A model generated the notes under the pieces. That model worked only from the letters and a program-made list of their open reading frames with translations, made no database searches and was not told the DNA's origin. Below are positions 52,581 through 63,230 of a stretch of DNA of 64,000 bases, piece after piece. The stretch is from Neorhizobium vignae (GTDB taxonomy: Bacteria > Pseudomonadota > Alphaproteobacteria > Rhizobiales > Rhizobiaceae), in the NCBI RefSeq assembly GCF_000732195.1, contig NZ_JNNU01000028.1, forward strand, positions 1 to 64,000. Direction: 5' to 3'. Both the position numbers and the translations under genes were made by a program. Each line of letters starts with the position of its first letter. Positions within the stretch are counted from its first letter, which is position 1.

Positions 52581-53560
52581 GCGGCCTCGCGGGCGTGGCT
52601 CAGCGTTGATGCCAGGTCCCCCATCAGCAGGTCCCATGCGTCGGCGGCCGGATCGAGCGCTGTTGCGAGCGGCTCGAACTTCTTGCGGGTAATGGCGCGG
52701 GCAAGCTGGAACTGGGTGGATTTCGCCACTTCCGAAATCCTCAGTGCCTGCTGTTCAGGCTGAGCGAACGCCTTGTGGTTCAGCCAGGCGAGATGGCTCG
52801 CCAGCAGCTCGAAATTGGCGCCAATCTGCCGCAGCGTGTTGAACGCATATTTGTGAAAGAAGCCGAAGTCCCTCTCGGCGATCCGCTCCACCTGCGCCGG
52901 GAAGACTTTCCCGAACGCACGGATCGGATTGTCCTCCGGCCGCCGCGGAAAATGATGCCTGAGCAGCTTCCAGGCGGTTTCCCGAATTTCCCTCGCGTCC
53001 GGATAGGCGGCGGGGAACTTGGCGAATTCGGTATAGGGCAGGAAGGGCAGCGCCTCGGGTCCGGCGTTCAACTGGAACAGGCCATCGAAATCTTCGCTGG
53101 AAAGGGTGAAGAAGCCGCCATTGTGGAAATAGTCGAGCTCGCGGCGTTCGAGGTCCAGCCGGTTGATCGCGACCGTCGTCTTGCCGTGTTCCTGGCGATA
53201 GGCGACGCCGCGCGTATCAGGCAGATAGAAGCTGTCGAGTTCGAGCAGCGTCAGCCGGCCGCGGCGGATCTGCTCCGCAACATGCCATTCCGGCCGGTCG
53301 AAGATCGCCAGTTCCGTCACGCGGATGCCGAACAGGGTTTCGAGGTCTTCGAGCGGCACCTTGAAGAAGGTGAACTGGTCGCCCTCGAAATCCTGGGTCA
53401 GGGTGAAACCGAGCATGGCTTCCGGCGGCAGGCCTTGTGCCGAAAGCACCTCGATCCACAGATCGACGTAACAATTCGTCTCCGGCCACATGCGCTCGGC
53501 CGAATGCAGCGCATGCGTCCTGTAGTTGGCCGGATCGAGCGCCGGAAATACCGCCGTCAT
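52577..53560 (-). CDS. DUF1839-family protein
   Basis: 327 residues, soluble. It begins FPALDPANYRTHALHSAERM with the conserved WPETNCYVDLWIEVLSA near 25, DFEGDQFTFFKVPLEDLETL near 57 and ELDSFYLPDTRGVAYRQEHGKT near 105. DUF1839 genes accompany amino acid:carrier-protein ligases in rhizobia. The ETNCYVD stretch with Cys, and later conserved Asp residues, suggest an acyl-handling enzyme that takes the aminoacyl group from the carrier (inference). It lies 4 bp after the ligase and overlaps the GH2 gene by 4 bp. Confidence 0.83.
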   Translation of the reverse strand: MTAVFPALDPANYRTHALHSAERMWPETNCYVDLWIEVLSAQGLPPEAMLGFTLTQDFEGDQFTFFKVPLEDLETLFGIRVTELAIFDRPEWHVAEQIRRGRLTLLELDSFYLPDTRGVAYRQEHGKTTVAINRLDLERRELDYFHNGGFFTLSSEDFDGLFQLNAGPEALPFLPYTEFAKFPAAYPDAREIRETAWKLLRHHFPRRPEDNPIRAFGKVFPAQVERIAERDFGFFHKYAFNTLRQIGANFELLASHLAWLNHKAFAQPEQQALRISEVAKSTQFQLARAITRKKFEPLATALDPAADAWDLLMGDLASTLSHAREAA

Positions 53561-53564
53561 TGGA

Positions 53565-54476
53565 TCAGCCCCAGAGCGTGGCGCGGACGGAGCCCGGCCA
53601 CTCGTTTACGTCCAGACCGTGGGTGTGGAAAAGCGCAAGCGCGATGCGTTCGAGGCCGAAACCGACGCAGGCCGTGTGAGCAACGCTGCCATCTTCCAGG
53701 TTGAGGCCCCATTTCAGGCCGAAACTGTCCTGATGATAGTTGAAGCTCATGCAGGCGGTGGGCTTGGCGACGGAGGTGATCGGGATCAGGAGCTCGAACT
53801 TCAGGTTCTGGTCGCGCTGGTTGTTGACCAGCATCTTGCCGGCGCGGCCGAAGAACGGGTCGTTGGCGATGTCGATCGTCACATCGAGGCCGACCGACTT
53901 CATCATCTCGACGCCGCGATCCATCCACAGCTGGCGGAAATCGGTGACGTGGCTCTCGGTGCCCATGCAGACATATTCGCGCATGCGGAACAGCTGCTGG
54001 CGGGCCGGATCCTTGGAGGGCTCGTGGCGGAAGCAGTAGCTCTGCAGGTCGAAGAGACCGCCGCCGGCGGGCAGGTTGCCGCGGCGCGCAACGGTCGGGT
54101 AGAGCGGATAGCAGGCGGCCGGCGTCAGCACGATGTCGGTCGCTTCCTGGCCCTTGGTCCAGTCCTCCTCGCCGACCTCCATGCATTTCAGGAGGCTCAT
54201 GTGGTCAAGTTCGTTGCCGCAGAACGAGTGGACCGTCCCGGCAAGCTGCGGAAAGCTCTTCATGTAGCCACTGGTCTCGAAAAAGGCACGGTTCATGCCG
54301 GGCGGGAAACGCATGGCCTCTGCACCGTCGGCGCCTCCGACCTTGTCGATCAGGCGTTCGAAGGCGGCGATGACGTCTTCGAACTGGCCGCTGCGGCCAT
54401 ACAGTCCGTCGACGCCCGTCTCGATCAGCAGGCCCGCATCGAACAGTCGGTCGAGAAAGGAAACTTGCATATCCAT
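53565..54476 (-). CDS. amino acid--[carrier protein] ligase (seryl-tRNA synthetase-like)
   Basis: 303 residues, a class II synthetase catalytic core without the tRNA-binding arm. Motif 2 region [20 protein letters not shown] is at 149-168 and motif 3 [12 protein letters not shown] at 272-283. Zinc ligands of atypical SerRS-like proteins are in place: Cys122, Glu174 and Cys270. Characterised homologues from Bradyrhizobium and Agrobacterium activate glycine or alanine and load it on the phosphopantetheine of a dedicated carrier protein. The carrier gene is two genes upstream. It follows the acyl-CoA dehydrogenase by 49 bp and precedes the DUF1839 gene by 4 bp. Confidence 0.92.
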   Translation of the reverse strand: MDMQVSFLDRLFDAGLLIETGVDGLYGRSGQFEDVIAAFERLIDKVGGADGAEAMRFPPGMNRAFFETSGYMKSFPQLAGTVHSFCGNELDHMSLLKCMEVGEEDWTKGQEATDIVLTPAACYPLYPTVARRGNLPAGGGLFDLQSYCFRHEPSKDPARQQLFRMREYVCMGTESHVTDFRQLWMDRGVEMMKSVGLDVTIDIANDPFFGRAGKMLVNNQRDQNLKFELLIPITSVAKPTACMSFNYHQDSFGLKWGLNLEDGSVAHTACVGFGLERIALALFHTHGLDVNEWPGSVRATLWG

Positions 54477-54525
54477 GGCTTTACCTCATTCTTTTCAATG
54501 GTTTACATATGAAATGATCGGGGCG

Positions 54526-55707
54526 TCAGCCGAGCAGGCTGGTGTCCGGTTTCTGGACGAGCAGCATGGTCGACGTATTGCCGAGGATGCGGTCGTTGGA
54601 AATCATCAACTGGGCGGAATGCGCGTCGCGCAGATGCCGGCCGAGGCTGTAGGGCGTGCCGTTCTTGTAGCCCATGATGCCGCAGATGATCATCGCCTGG
54701 TTGATGATGGTCAGGATCGTTTCGGAGGAAGCGAGCTTGACGTTGTTCATGGCGATCGAAAACGCCATGGACGACAACTGGTCGTGATCGGCCTTGGCAT
54801 CCGCGTAGATCCTGAGGCCGGAGAGGATGCCGGCCTTGAGGAGCTGCAGCAGGTTCGAGGCTTCGGCGAGCCTCAGCGCGCCGGGCGGCTGGGTGCCACC
54901 CGCCTTGCGGGCAGCGGCGCGCACGAAGGCCTGGGCGCGCAATACCGCATCGGCCGCGATCCCGTACCACATCGCGCTCCAGAGGAGATGCGAGGTGGCG
55001 AGCATCGATTGCGCCGCGATCTCGGCGAACGGCTTCGGAAAGATCTGCATGGACGGCGCTTCACCCCTGAAGAGGAAACCGTCCGAGCAGGTGCCGCGCA
55101 TGCCGAGCGTATCCCAGTCGACGGTCTTCTGCAGGGTATACTGGCCTTGCTTGAAGACGGTCATGACCTGGTCGGTCGGTGCGGCCTTCTCGTTGGAGCG
55201 CGAGGTGACCATGATCGCATCGGCGTGGGCGCCGTAGGAAATCACCGTCGCGTCCTTCGTCAGGCGGCAGGTATCGCCATCGACCTCGATGGCGCAGATG
55301 GAGTTGCGCATATTGCCGCCGATGCCGCCCTCGGTCGTCGCGGAAGCGACGAGAAGCTGGCGGCCGGCAAGCTCGCGCATGAAGTCCCTATGCCATTCGC
55401 TGTCGCCACCGTGCTCGACGAGGCTCGAAACCTTGATCTGGTGCATGGCGAAAACCATGGCGCTCGCGGCGCAGGCCTGTCCCAGGATGGAGCAGACCTC
55501 GGCGATCTCCGCGATCGAAGCGCCCTCGCCGCCGAACGCGGTGGGGATCTGGATGCCGATCAGGCGCTCGGCCTTCATGGCATCGACCGCCTCGCGCGGG
55601 AAGCGGCCGTCATGGTCGACGCGGTCGGCAAATTCGGCCGCTACGGTTGCCACGCGCTGAGCGCGGGCGCTCAGGCTCATGTCGGCGGCAAAGGCGGGGA
55701 GGCTCAT
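54526..55707 (-). CDS. acyl-CoA dehydrogenase-like flavoprotein
   Basis: 393 residues of the ACAD family: an N-terminal helical domain (RAQRVATVAAEFADRVDHDG), IQIPTAFGGEGASIAEIAEV near 53, the FAD/substrate domain with LLVASATTEGGIGGNMRNSI near 116, and a C-terminal four-helix bundle with IICGIMGYKNGTPYSLGRHL near 340. The region where the base Glu is expected is not clearly conserved. In an operon with an aminoacyl carrier it may oxidise the carrier-bound aminoacyl group, as similar enzymes do with prolyl carriers (inference). It starts 1 bp after the carrier gene. Confidence 0.9.
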   Translation of the reverse strand: MSLPAFAADMSLSARAQRVATVAAEFADRVDHDGRFPREAVDAMKAERLIGIQIPTAFGGEGASIAEIAEVCSILGQACAASAMVFAMHQIKVSSLVEHGGDSEWHRDFMRELAGRQLLVASATTEGGIGGNMRNSICAIEVDGDTCRLTKDATVISYGAHADAIMVTSRSNEKAAPTDQVMTVFKQGQYTLQKTVDWDTLGMRGTCSDGFLFRGEAPSMQIFPKPFAEIAAQSMLATSHLLWSAMWYGIAADAVLRAQAFVRAAARKAGGTQPPGALRLAEASNLLQLLKAGILSGLRIYADAKADHDQLSSMAFSIAMNNVKLASSETILTIINQAMIICGIMGYKNGTPYSLGRHLRDAHSAQLMISNDRILGNTSTMLLVQKPDTSLLG

Positions 55708-55708
55708 C

Positions 55709-55960
55709 TCAAGCGGCCTCGCGCGCTTTCAGGATATGCGAAACCGTCTGCTCGACCGCGGCTATGCTGGCGAAGGACTTGCGGTTCAAGAGGCTGTCCG
55801 GAAACTCGATGTCGAAGGCCTCTTCCAGGCCGAGCATCAGTTGTACGGATGCAAAGGAGGAAAGGCCGGCCGCATAAAGATCGGCGCCGTCTTCCAGCTC
55901 GGTCACGGCGACCGGAAGGCCGCCTACCCGCGTGAGCAATTCGCGAATGGTCTCGTTCAT
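55709..55960 (-). CDS. acyl/aminoacyl carrier protein
   Basis: 83 residues from ATG 55960, which has GGAG 8 bases upstream; an ATG at 55996 lacks a binding site. A four-helix carrier fold with LYAAGLSSFASVQLMLGLEE: Ser35 in GLSS should carry phosphopantetheine, with Ser replacing the more usual Asp before it. It is the first gene of the operon and the presumed acceptor of the ligase product. Confidence 0.93.
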   Translation of the reverse strand: MNETIRELLTRVGGLPVAVTELEDGADLYAAGLSSFASVQLMLGLEEAFDIEFPDSLLNRKSFASIAAVEQTVSHILKAREAA

Positions 55961-56147
55961 CTCGACGTCTCCGGATCGTTCGAATTCTGCGTTCATGGCT
56001 GGCGACTTTACTACGCAGGAAAGCCTAAGATTCCGGCAATAAACGTCGTGAAGTTAGGGCTGCGGGATTCCGTAAAATCCGATCAATCGCCACCGGCATG
56101 GCCCGGCTTGACATCAACGGCCCACGGGCTTCTGATGGTGCCATTCA

Positions 56148-58183
<2,036 letters not shown>

Positions 58184-58349
58184 GTTGATCCTGCGCCCGT
58201 CGATGACGAGGCAAGTTCATTCGTCGTGAGGGGATACGCTCGGGCGGGGAAGAGGAAGTCCAGCGAGGCAATTCAAAGCCTTGCCAGAAAAATACCGCCC
58301 TCTTTTTCCTCGCCCTTTGAACCCATGCCTACAATTGCCCCGCTTCCGT

Positions 58350-58680
58350 CGCCGGAGTGTTTCGCGAGACGTTCGCGGGCAGGCGGGGGCCGGCGCCCTG
58401 ATTGGACCTGTAACGTGCAGGAAAGGTCAGGGAGGTGAAAGCCATGGAGGGGTGCGCTGAAAGGCGAGCCTTCCTATCAAGCCTCCCCCTGGCCACCGGG
58501 CCGGGTTCGGTTGAGCCGTGCAAGTGGCAGGATCTCCCGAAAGGAGATCGCGAACGAAGCCACGCAGCGAGGCGAGGTGATCACCTGTAGGGGCCGGAAG
58601 CCCTGACAAGACGCCGAAGGCCACGCGAATGCGGAGCCACCTAACTAAATCTATTGAGGTTCCGCATTCGTGTGGGCTCT
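58350..58680 (+). ncRNA. structured RNA candidate, perhaps a group II intron relic
   Basis: The 550-bp gap after thiC has no plausible gene but several hairpins. An 18-bp stem joins 58621-58638 to 58658-58675 across a 19-base loop; its two non-Watson-Crick pairs are both G.U when read on the plus strand. Others are GATCTCC-CGAAA-GGAGATC (58531-58549), GGGC-CGGAA-GCCC (58591-58603) and the palindrome AGGTGATCACCT (58575-58586). GTGCG at 58452 matches a group II intron 5' end, and the following sequence resembles domain I, but no domain V or reverse transcriptase is seen. Boundaries and identity are uncertain. Confidence 0.45.
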
Positions 58681-58733
58681 CCAGTTCCACGCCAAGCCAC
58701 GGGCGCACTTCGCCGCGTGAACAAGAACCCGTG

Positions 58734-59780
58734 TCATTTCGGAGGATATACGTGCTCGCCGCCGCGGAAATCGCTGACGGAATAACATCCGCCTTCGCCG
58801 CGCAGGGCGCTTTCGCCGATCGCGGCCTTGCCGTGGCCGCCGGGGATATCCAGGACATAGGTGGGCTGGCAAAGGCCGGAAATGTTGCCCCGAAGCGCCG
58901 AAACGATCTTCTGGCCCTCGGCGATGTCCAGCCGGAAGTGGCTCGTACCCGGGGCAAGGTCGGGATGGTGCAGGTAATAGGGCTTGACCCGGGTCTCGAC
59001 AAAAGCCTTCATCAGGTCGCCAAGCACCGCCGGATCGTCGTTGACACCGCGCAAGAGCACCGTCTGGCTCACCATCGGCAAGCCGGCATCGATCAGGCGG
59101 GCGCAGGCGGCGCGGGCGGCCTCGGTCATTTCGCTGGGATGGTTGGCGTGCAGCGCGATGTAGACCACCTTGCAGCTTTCCTTCAGTGCCGCGATCATTG
59201 CCGTGTCGATGCGGTCCGGCTCGACGACGGGCACCCGCGTGTGGAAGCGGACGATCTTTACATGGGGGATCTCGGCAAGGCCGCGCATGATGGCAGCAAG
59301 CCGCCTCGGAGACAGGACCAGCGGATCGCCGCCGGTGAGGATCACTTCCCAAATCTCCGAATGCTCGCGGATATAGGCGAGCGCCGCCGACAGTTCCTCG
59401 GGCGCCAGCGTTCCGTCGCCTTGTGGCCCGACCATCTCGCGGCGGAAGCAGAAGCGGCAATAGACCGGGCAGATATGCACGGCCTTCAGCAGCACCCGGT
59501 CCGGATAGCGGTGAACGATGCCCTTGACCGGGCTATGCGCCTGATCGCCGATCGGGTCGGCGCGCTCCTCCGGCGTCGTCAGCAGCTCGGCCGGATCGGG
59601 AACGAATTGCCGGGCGATCGGATCCTGCCGGTCTGCGCGGTCGATGAGCGAAACAACGGTCGGCGTCAGGGCGATGGCATAACGATCCGCCACCGCGCGA
59701 ATGGAGGCAAGTTTTTCGGGTTCGATCAGTCCGGCGGATACCAGATCATCGGCGGTCTTCAGTGAACGCGGTGCGGTCAT
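58734..59780 (-). CDS. epmB: EF-P (R)-beta-lysine 2,3-aminomutase
   Basis: 348 residues from ATG 59780, whose ATGA overlaps the epmA stop. The radical SAM cluster is HICPVYCRFCFRREM near 100 (CX3CX2C), with LTGGDPLVLSPRRL near 148 and VVYIALHANHPSEM near 205. It lacks the long C-terminal extension of catabolic lysine aminomutases. It isomerises alpha-lysine to (R)-beta-lysine for EpmA. Downstream lies the structured-RNA region on the other strand. Confidence 0.93.
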   Translation of the reverse strand: MTAPRSLKTADDLVSAGLIEPEKLASIRAVADRYAIALTPTVVSLIDRADRQDPIARQFVPDPAELLTTPEERADPIGDQAHSPVKGIVHRYPDRVLLKAVHICPVYCRFCFRREMVGPQGDGTLAPEELSAALAYIREHSEIWEVILTGGDPLVLSPRRLAAIMRGLAEIPHVKIVRFHTRVPVVEPDRIDTAMIAALKESCKVVYIALHANHPSEMTEAARAACARLIDAGLPMVSQTVLLRGVNDDPAVLGDLMKAFVETRVKPYYLHHPDLAPGTSHFRLDIAEGQKIVSALRGNISGLCQPTYVLDIPGGHGKAAIGESALRGEGGCYSVSDFRGGEHVYPPK

Positions 59781-60847
59781 CCAAACACCTCCGCAACCGG
59801 CGCCCACATGACCTGCTCGATGCGGGTCGCACCCGTTGCCAGCATGGCGAGCCGGTCGAAGCCAAGTGCGGCGCCGCTTGCGTCGGGCATGATCGAAAGC
59901 GCGTCGAGAAAGTCTTCGTCGAGCGGATAACGTTCACCGTAGATGCGCGCCTTTTCAGACATTTCGTGTTCGAAACGGCGGCGTTGCTCGCCGGCGTCGG
60001 TCAGTTCGCCGAAGGCGTTGGCGAGCTCGACGCCGCAGGCATAAAGCTCGAAACGTTCAGCCACGCGCGGATCACGGGAGGACGGCCGGGCCAGCGCTGC
60101 CTCGGAAACGGGATATTCGTGGAGGATCGTCGCGCGGTCCTGGCCGAGATGCGGCTCGATCTTCTCGACCAGGACCCTGCTGAAGAGGTCTGCCCAGGTG
60201 TCGTCTTCGGCAAAGCGAATCTCGGCTTTTTTCAGGCCGGCCGCCAGAAGGTCCCGGTCGGTATCGCCGTTGGGGGTGACGGAGGCGAGTAGGTCGATGC
60301 CGGCGAACCGGTCGAAGGCTTCAGCCAGCGTCAGGCGTTCCGGTTCGGCGAAAGGATCGACTTCCATCCCGCGGAAGGCAAAGCGCCCGGTCCTGGTGGT
60401 ATCGGCGGCCAGCGCCAGCATCTCGGCGCAATCGGCCATCAGCTGTTCGTAGCTTTCGCCGACGCGGTACCATTCCAGCATGGTGAATTCCGGATGGTGC
60501 AGCGGTCCGCGTTCCCGGTTGCGGTAGACATGCGCGAAGGTGAAGATACGCTTCTCGCCGGCGGCCATCAGCTTCTTGGCGGCAAATTCTGGCGACGTGT
60601 GCAGATAGAGCGGCGCCCTGCCGCCATCGATGGCGATCGCTTCGGTTGCGAAGGCATGCAGATGTGTCTCGTTGCCCGGGGAAACCTGGAGCGTCGCCGT
60701 ATCGACCTCGATGAAATCGCGCTCGAAGAAGAACCGGCGCAACGCCGTCTGGACCGCGTTGCGGCCCATCAGGAACGGCCGGCGGTCGGCATGGTTCGCC
60801 GGCATCCACCAGGGCGAGCGGGATATGGCAGGTCGCGACGAGCTCAT
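59777..60847 (-). CDS. epmA: EF-P lysyl-lysine ligase (PoxA/GenX)
   Basis: 356 residues, a truncated class II lysyl-tRNA synthetase lacking the anticodon-binding domain. Seen: [20 protein letters not shown] near 26 (motif 1), [20 protein letters not shown] near 108 (motif 2) and [16 protein letters not shown] near 328 (motif 3). It activates (R)-beta-lysine and attaches it to the EF-P lysine. It overlaps epmB by 4 bp and is divergent from efp. Confidence 0.95.
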   Translation of the reverse strand: MSSSRPAISRSPWWMPANHADRRPFLMGRNAVQTALRRFFFERDFIEVDTATLQVSPGNETHLHAFATEAIAIDGGRAPLYLHTSPEFAAKKLMAAGEKRIFTFAHVYRNRERGPLHHPEFTMLEWYRVGESYEQLMADCAEMLALAADTTRTGRFAFRGMEVDPFAEPERLTLAEAFDRFAGIDLLASVTPNGDTDRDLLAAGLKKAEIRFAEDDTWADLFSRVLVEKIEPHLGQDRATILHEYPVSEAALARPSSRDPRVAERFELYACGVELANAFGELTDAGEQRRRFEHEMSEKARIYGERYPLDEDFLDALSIMPDASGAALGFDRLAMLATGATRIEQVMWAPVAEVFG

Positions 60848-61012
60848 TTGCGGCTTTCTTCGCCGGTTCTCCCCGGCAAGGCTTCCACTTTGCGCGGTTT
60901 TAGAGTAGTTCCGGCCGGAAAACAGACGATCCGTCCTTCGGGACGGTTATCGCCCGGTCCTCTACGATGCATTTTCGGCAGTTACAAGCCGGTTCGCTAC
61001 ACAAGGAATCCT

Positions 61013-61582
61013 ATGGTCAAGGTCATCGCCTCTTCCGTCCGCAAGGGCAACGTCATCGATGTGGACGGCAAGCTTTATGTCGTTCTCACCGCCGAGAACT
61101 TCCATCCCGGCAAGGGCACGCCTGTCACGCAGGTCAATATGCGCCGCATCGTCGACGGCGTGAAGGTGTCCGAGCGCTGGCGGACGACCGAGCAGGTCGA
61201 GCGTGCCTTCGTCGAGGACGTCAACCACCAGTTCCTCTATGAAGACGGCGAAGGCTTCCACTTCATGAACCCGGAAAACTACGACCAGGTCGTGGTGGAC
61301 GCGGATACGATGGGCGACCAGAAGGCCTATCTTCAGGAAGGCATGACCTGCGTTCTCTCCATGCACGAAGGCATTGCTCTGGCTCTTCAGCTGCCGCGCC
61401 ATGTGACGCTCGAGATCGTCGAGACCGAACCGGTCGTCAAGGGCCAGACGGCTTCCTCGTCCTACAAGCCGGCCATGCTGTCGAATGGCATCCGCACCGC
61501 GGTTCCGCCGCATATCGATGCCGGCACCCGCGTCGTGATCGCCACCGAAGACAATTCCTACGTCGAGCGCGCCAAGAACTGA
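61013..61582 (+). CDS. efp: elongation factor P
   Basis: 189 residues from ATG 61013 with AAGGA upstream. Three beta-barrel domains; the modified loop is FHPGKGTPV with Lys34, the site for beta-lysylation, matching the EpmA/EpmB genes next door. Other landmarks are [15 protein letters not shown] and [20 protein letters not shown]. It relieves ribosome stalling at polyproline. A strong terminator follows. Confidence 0.97.
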   Translation: MVKVIASSVRKGNVIDVDGKLYVVLTAENFHPGKGTPVTQVNMRRIVDGVKVSERWRTTEQVERAFVEDVNHQFLYEDGEGFHFMNPENYDQVVVDADTMGDQKAYLQEGMTCVLSMHEGIALALQLPRHVTLEIVETEPVVKGQTASSSYKPAMLSNGIRTAVPPHIDAGTRVVIATEDNSYVERAKN

Positions 61583-61609
61583 TCGTCCCCCACCTTTCCG
61601 GGCGTGATA

Positions 61610-61645
61610 AAAAAACCTCCGAAGCGCTGGCTCCGGAGGTTTTTT
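61610..61645. terminator. bidirectional intrinsic terminator between efp and efflux operon
   Basis: AAAAAACCTCCG and CGGAGGTTTTTT form a perfect 12-bp stem around a 12-base loop, with A and T tracts on both sides. It can stop efp transcription and the convergent outer-membrane channel transcript. Confidence 0.93.
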
Positions 61646-61670
61646 GTTGTCGGTTATGTTTAGGCGGAGC

Positions 61671-63098
61671 CTACTTCTTGATGACCACGGACGCGACCCT
61701 TGTATCGGTCTTGCCGAAGGCGTAGCCGCCGCCGATCGCCACATTGAGCGAAACGTAGTCCTGTGCCATCTGACGCACGGCGGCAGCGAGGTTCGACTGA
61801 GCGGTCGAGACCTGACGCTGGGCGTCGAGAACGTCGAGCAGCGAGGAAGCGCCGTCACGATAGCTGGCGGTGCCGAGCTGCAGGGCTTCTTCGTAGGACT
61901 TCACAGTTGCCTGAAGTGCGGAAACCGTGCGGCTGTCGCGGGAAACTGCAGCCAGCGCATTTTCCACTTCCTCGACCGCGTTCAAAACCGTCTGCTTCCA
62001 GGCAAGATACTCTCCGCGGGCGCTGGATTCGGCGATCTTGACGTTGCCGCGCAGACGGCCGCCGTCGAAGATCGGCAGGCTCAGCTGCGGACCGAAGGAC
62101 CAGGTCAGGGCCCGGGTATCGAGGCCGCCGGCAATGGCGTTGTATCTCGGAGAAATGGAGCCGCCGAGCGTAATGGCCGGATAGAGCTGGGCCTCGGCGA
62201 CGCCGATCTGGGCGACTGCCGATGCGAGTTCCCGTTCCGCGGCTCGGATGTCCGGACGGTTGCGGATCAGGTCTGCCGGGACGCCGGCCTTGGTGCTGAA
62301 GCGGGCGACCGGCTGGCGGGCGCCTTTCTGCAGTTCAGGAACGAGCGTCGATGCCGGCATGGCGAGAAGCGTGGCGACACGGTGGGCCGCACCCCGGAAA
62401 CTCGTTTCCAGGCCCGGAATTTCCGCGATCGTCGAATTGACCAGGCCTTCCGACTGAACGACATCGAGGCGCGAGGCCGCGCCGGCATCCAGCTGGAGCT
62501 TGGTGAGGTTCAGCGTTTCGCGCCGCGAATCGAGGTTCCGGCGGGCAATCGCGATACGCTCCTGATAGTAGCGCACGTCGATATAGGCGGCGACAACCTG
62601 AGACAGGAACGAGAGACGTGCAACGTCTTCGCTGGCATAGGCGGCGTCGAGGCTTGCGAGCGCACTTTCCTTGGAGCGCCTGTAGAGGCCGAAAAGATCG
62701 AGGAACCAGGACGCATCGGCAGTGCCCGCCGTCGTGGTCGTCCGCGAGAACGAACCGGGTTCGGTACGAATGCCGGTGGTCGTGCTGGCAGCCGAGAGAT
62801 CCAGCGACGGGAGAGCGCCCGCGCCGGCGACGGTAACGTTGGCCTGGGCAGAAGTGATCCGTTCCAGAGCCTGGAGGATATCGAGGTTCTGGCCGATCCC
62901 CTGATTTACATAGCCGTTCAGACGGCTGTCATTAAATGCGGTCCACCAGGCAACCTGCGAAACATCGCCGTTGCTGGTCTTGCCGGCTTCGGCAAATTTA
63001 CCCGGAAGAGCAATTTCCGGCGCCTTGTGATCTGGACCAACGACGCAGCCCGAAAGCAGCAGCATAGTGAGAGGAGCGACAACACGAATGGATAACAT
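61671..63098 (-). CDS. RND efflux outer-membrane channel lipoprotein, OprM/NodT family
   Basis: 475 residues from ATG 63098. A lipoprotein signal (MLSIRVVAPLTMLLLSGC, lipobox LSGC, acylated Cys18) is followed by VVGPDHKAPEI and two outer-membrane-efflux repeats of about 190 residues each, with RNRPDIRAAERELASA near 290 typical of this family. It would form the trimeric TolC-like exit duct. It follows the pump gene by 132 bp. Confidence 0.93.
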   Translation of the reverse strand: MLSIRVVAPLTMLLLSGCVVGPDHKAPEIALPGKFAEAGKTSNGDVSQVAWWTAFNDSRLNGYVNQGIGQNLDILQALERITSAQANVTVAGAGALPSLDLSAASTTTGIRTEPGSFSRTTTTAGTADASWFLDLFGLYRRSKESALASLDAAYASEDVARLSFLSQVVAAYIDVRYYQERIAIARRNLDSRRETLNLTKLQLDAGAASRLDVVQSEGLVNSTIAEIPGLETSFRGAAHRVATLLAMPASTLVPELQKGARQPVARFSTKAGVPADLIRNRPDIRAAERELASAVAQIGVAEAQLYPAITLGGSISPRYNAIAGGLDTRALTWSFGPQLSLPIFDGGRLRGNVKIAESSARGEYLAWKQTVLNAVEEVENALAAVSRDSRTVSALQATVKSYEEALQLGTASYRDGASSLLDVLDAQRQVSTAQSNLAAAVRQMAQDYVSLNVAIGGGYAFGKTDTRVASVVIKK

Positions 63099-63230
63099 TT
63101 TTCTGTCCCAGTGCCCTACAACGCGTGGAAGGTCAGCACTCATGCCTCTTCCGATTGTCCCGTCAGCAGCGATTCGCACAGCTTCTGACGGCATTAAAGG
63201 TCGAATACGTTAACGAACGTAATCGACATC

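Noticed and set aside
58240-58275. GAGGAAGTCC resembling the RNase P RNA core
   Set aside because: Only a short match; the other universal RNase P elements such as ACAGAA and the matching P4 strand are not present nearby.
58612-58680. Hairpin as an intrinsic terminator for epmB
   Set aside because: No T tract follows it on the minus strand, and its wobble pairs favour the plus-strand RNA.
61644-63095. 483-codon plus-strand open frame
   Set aside because: Antisense to the outer-membrane channel gene, which has a lipobox and family repeats.
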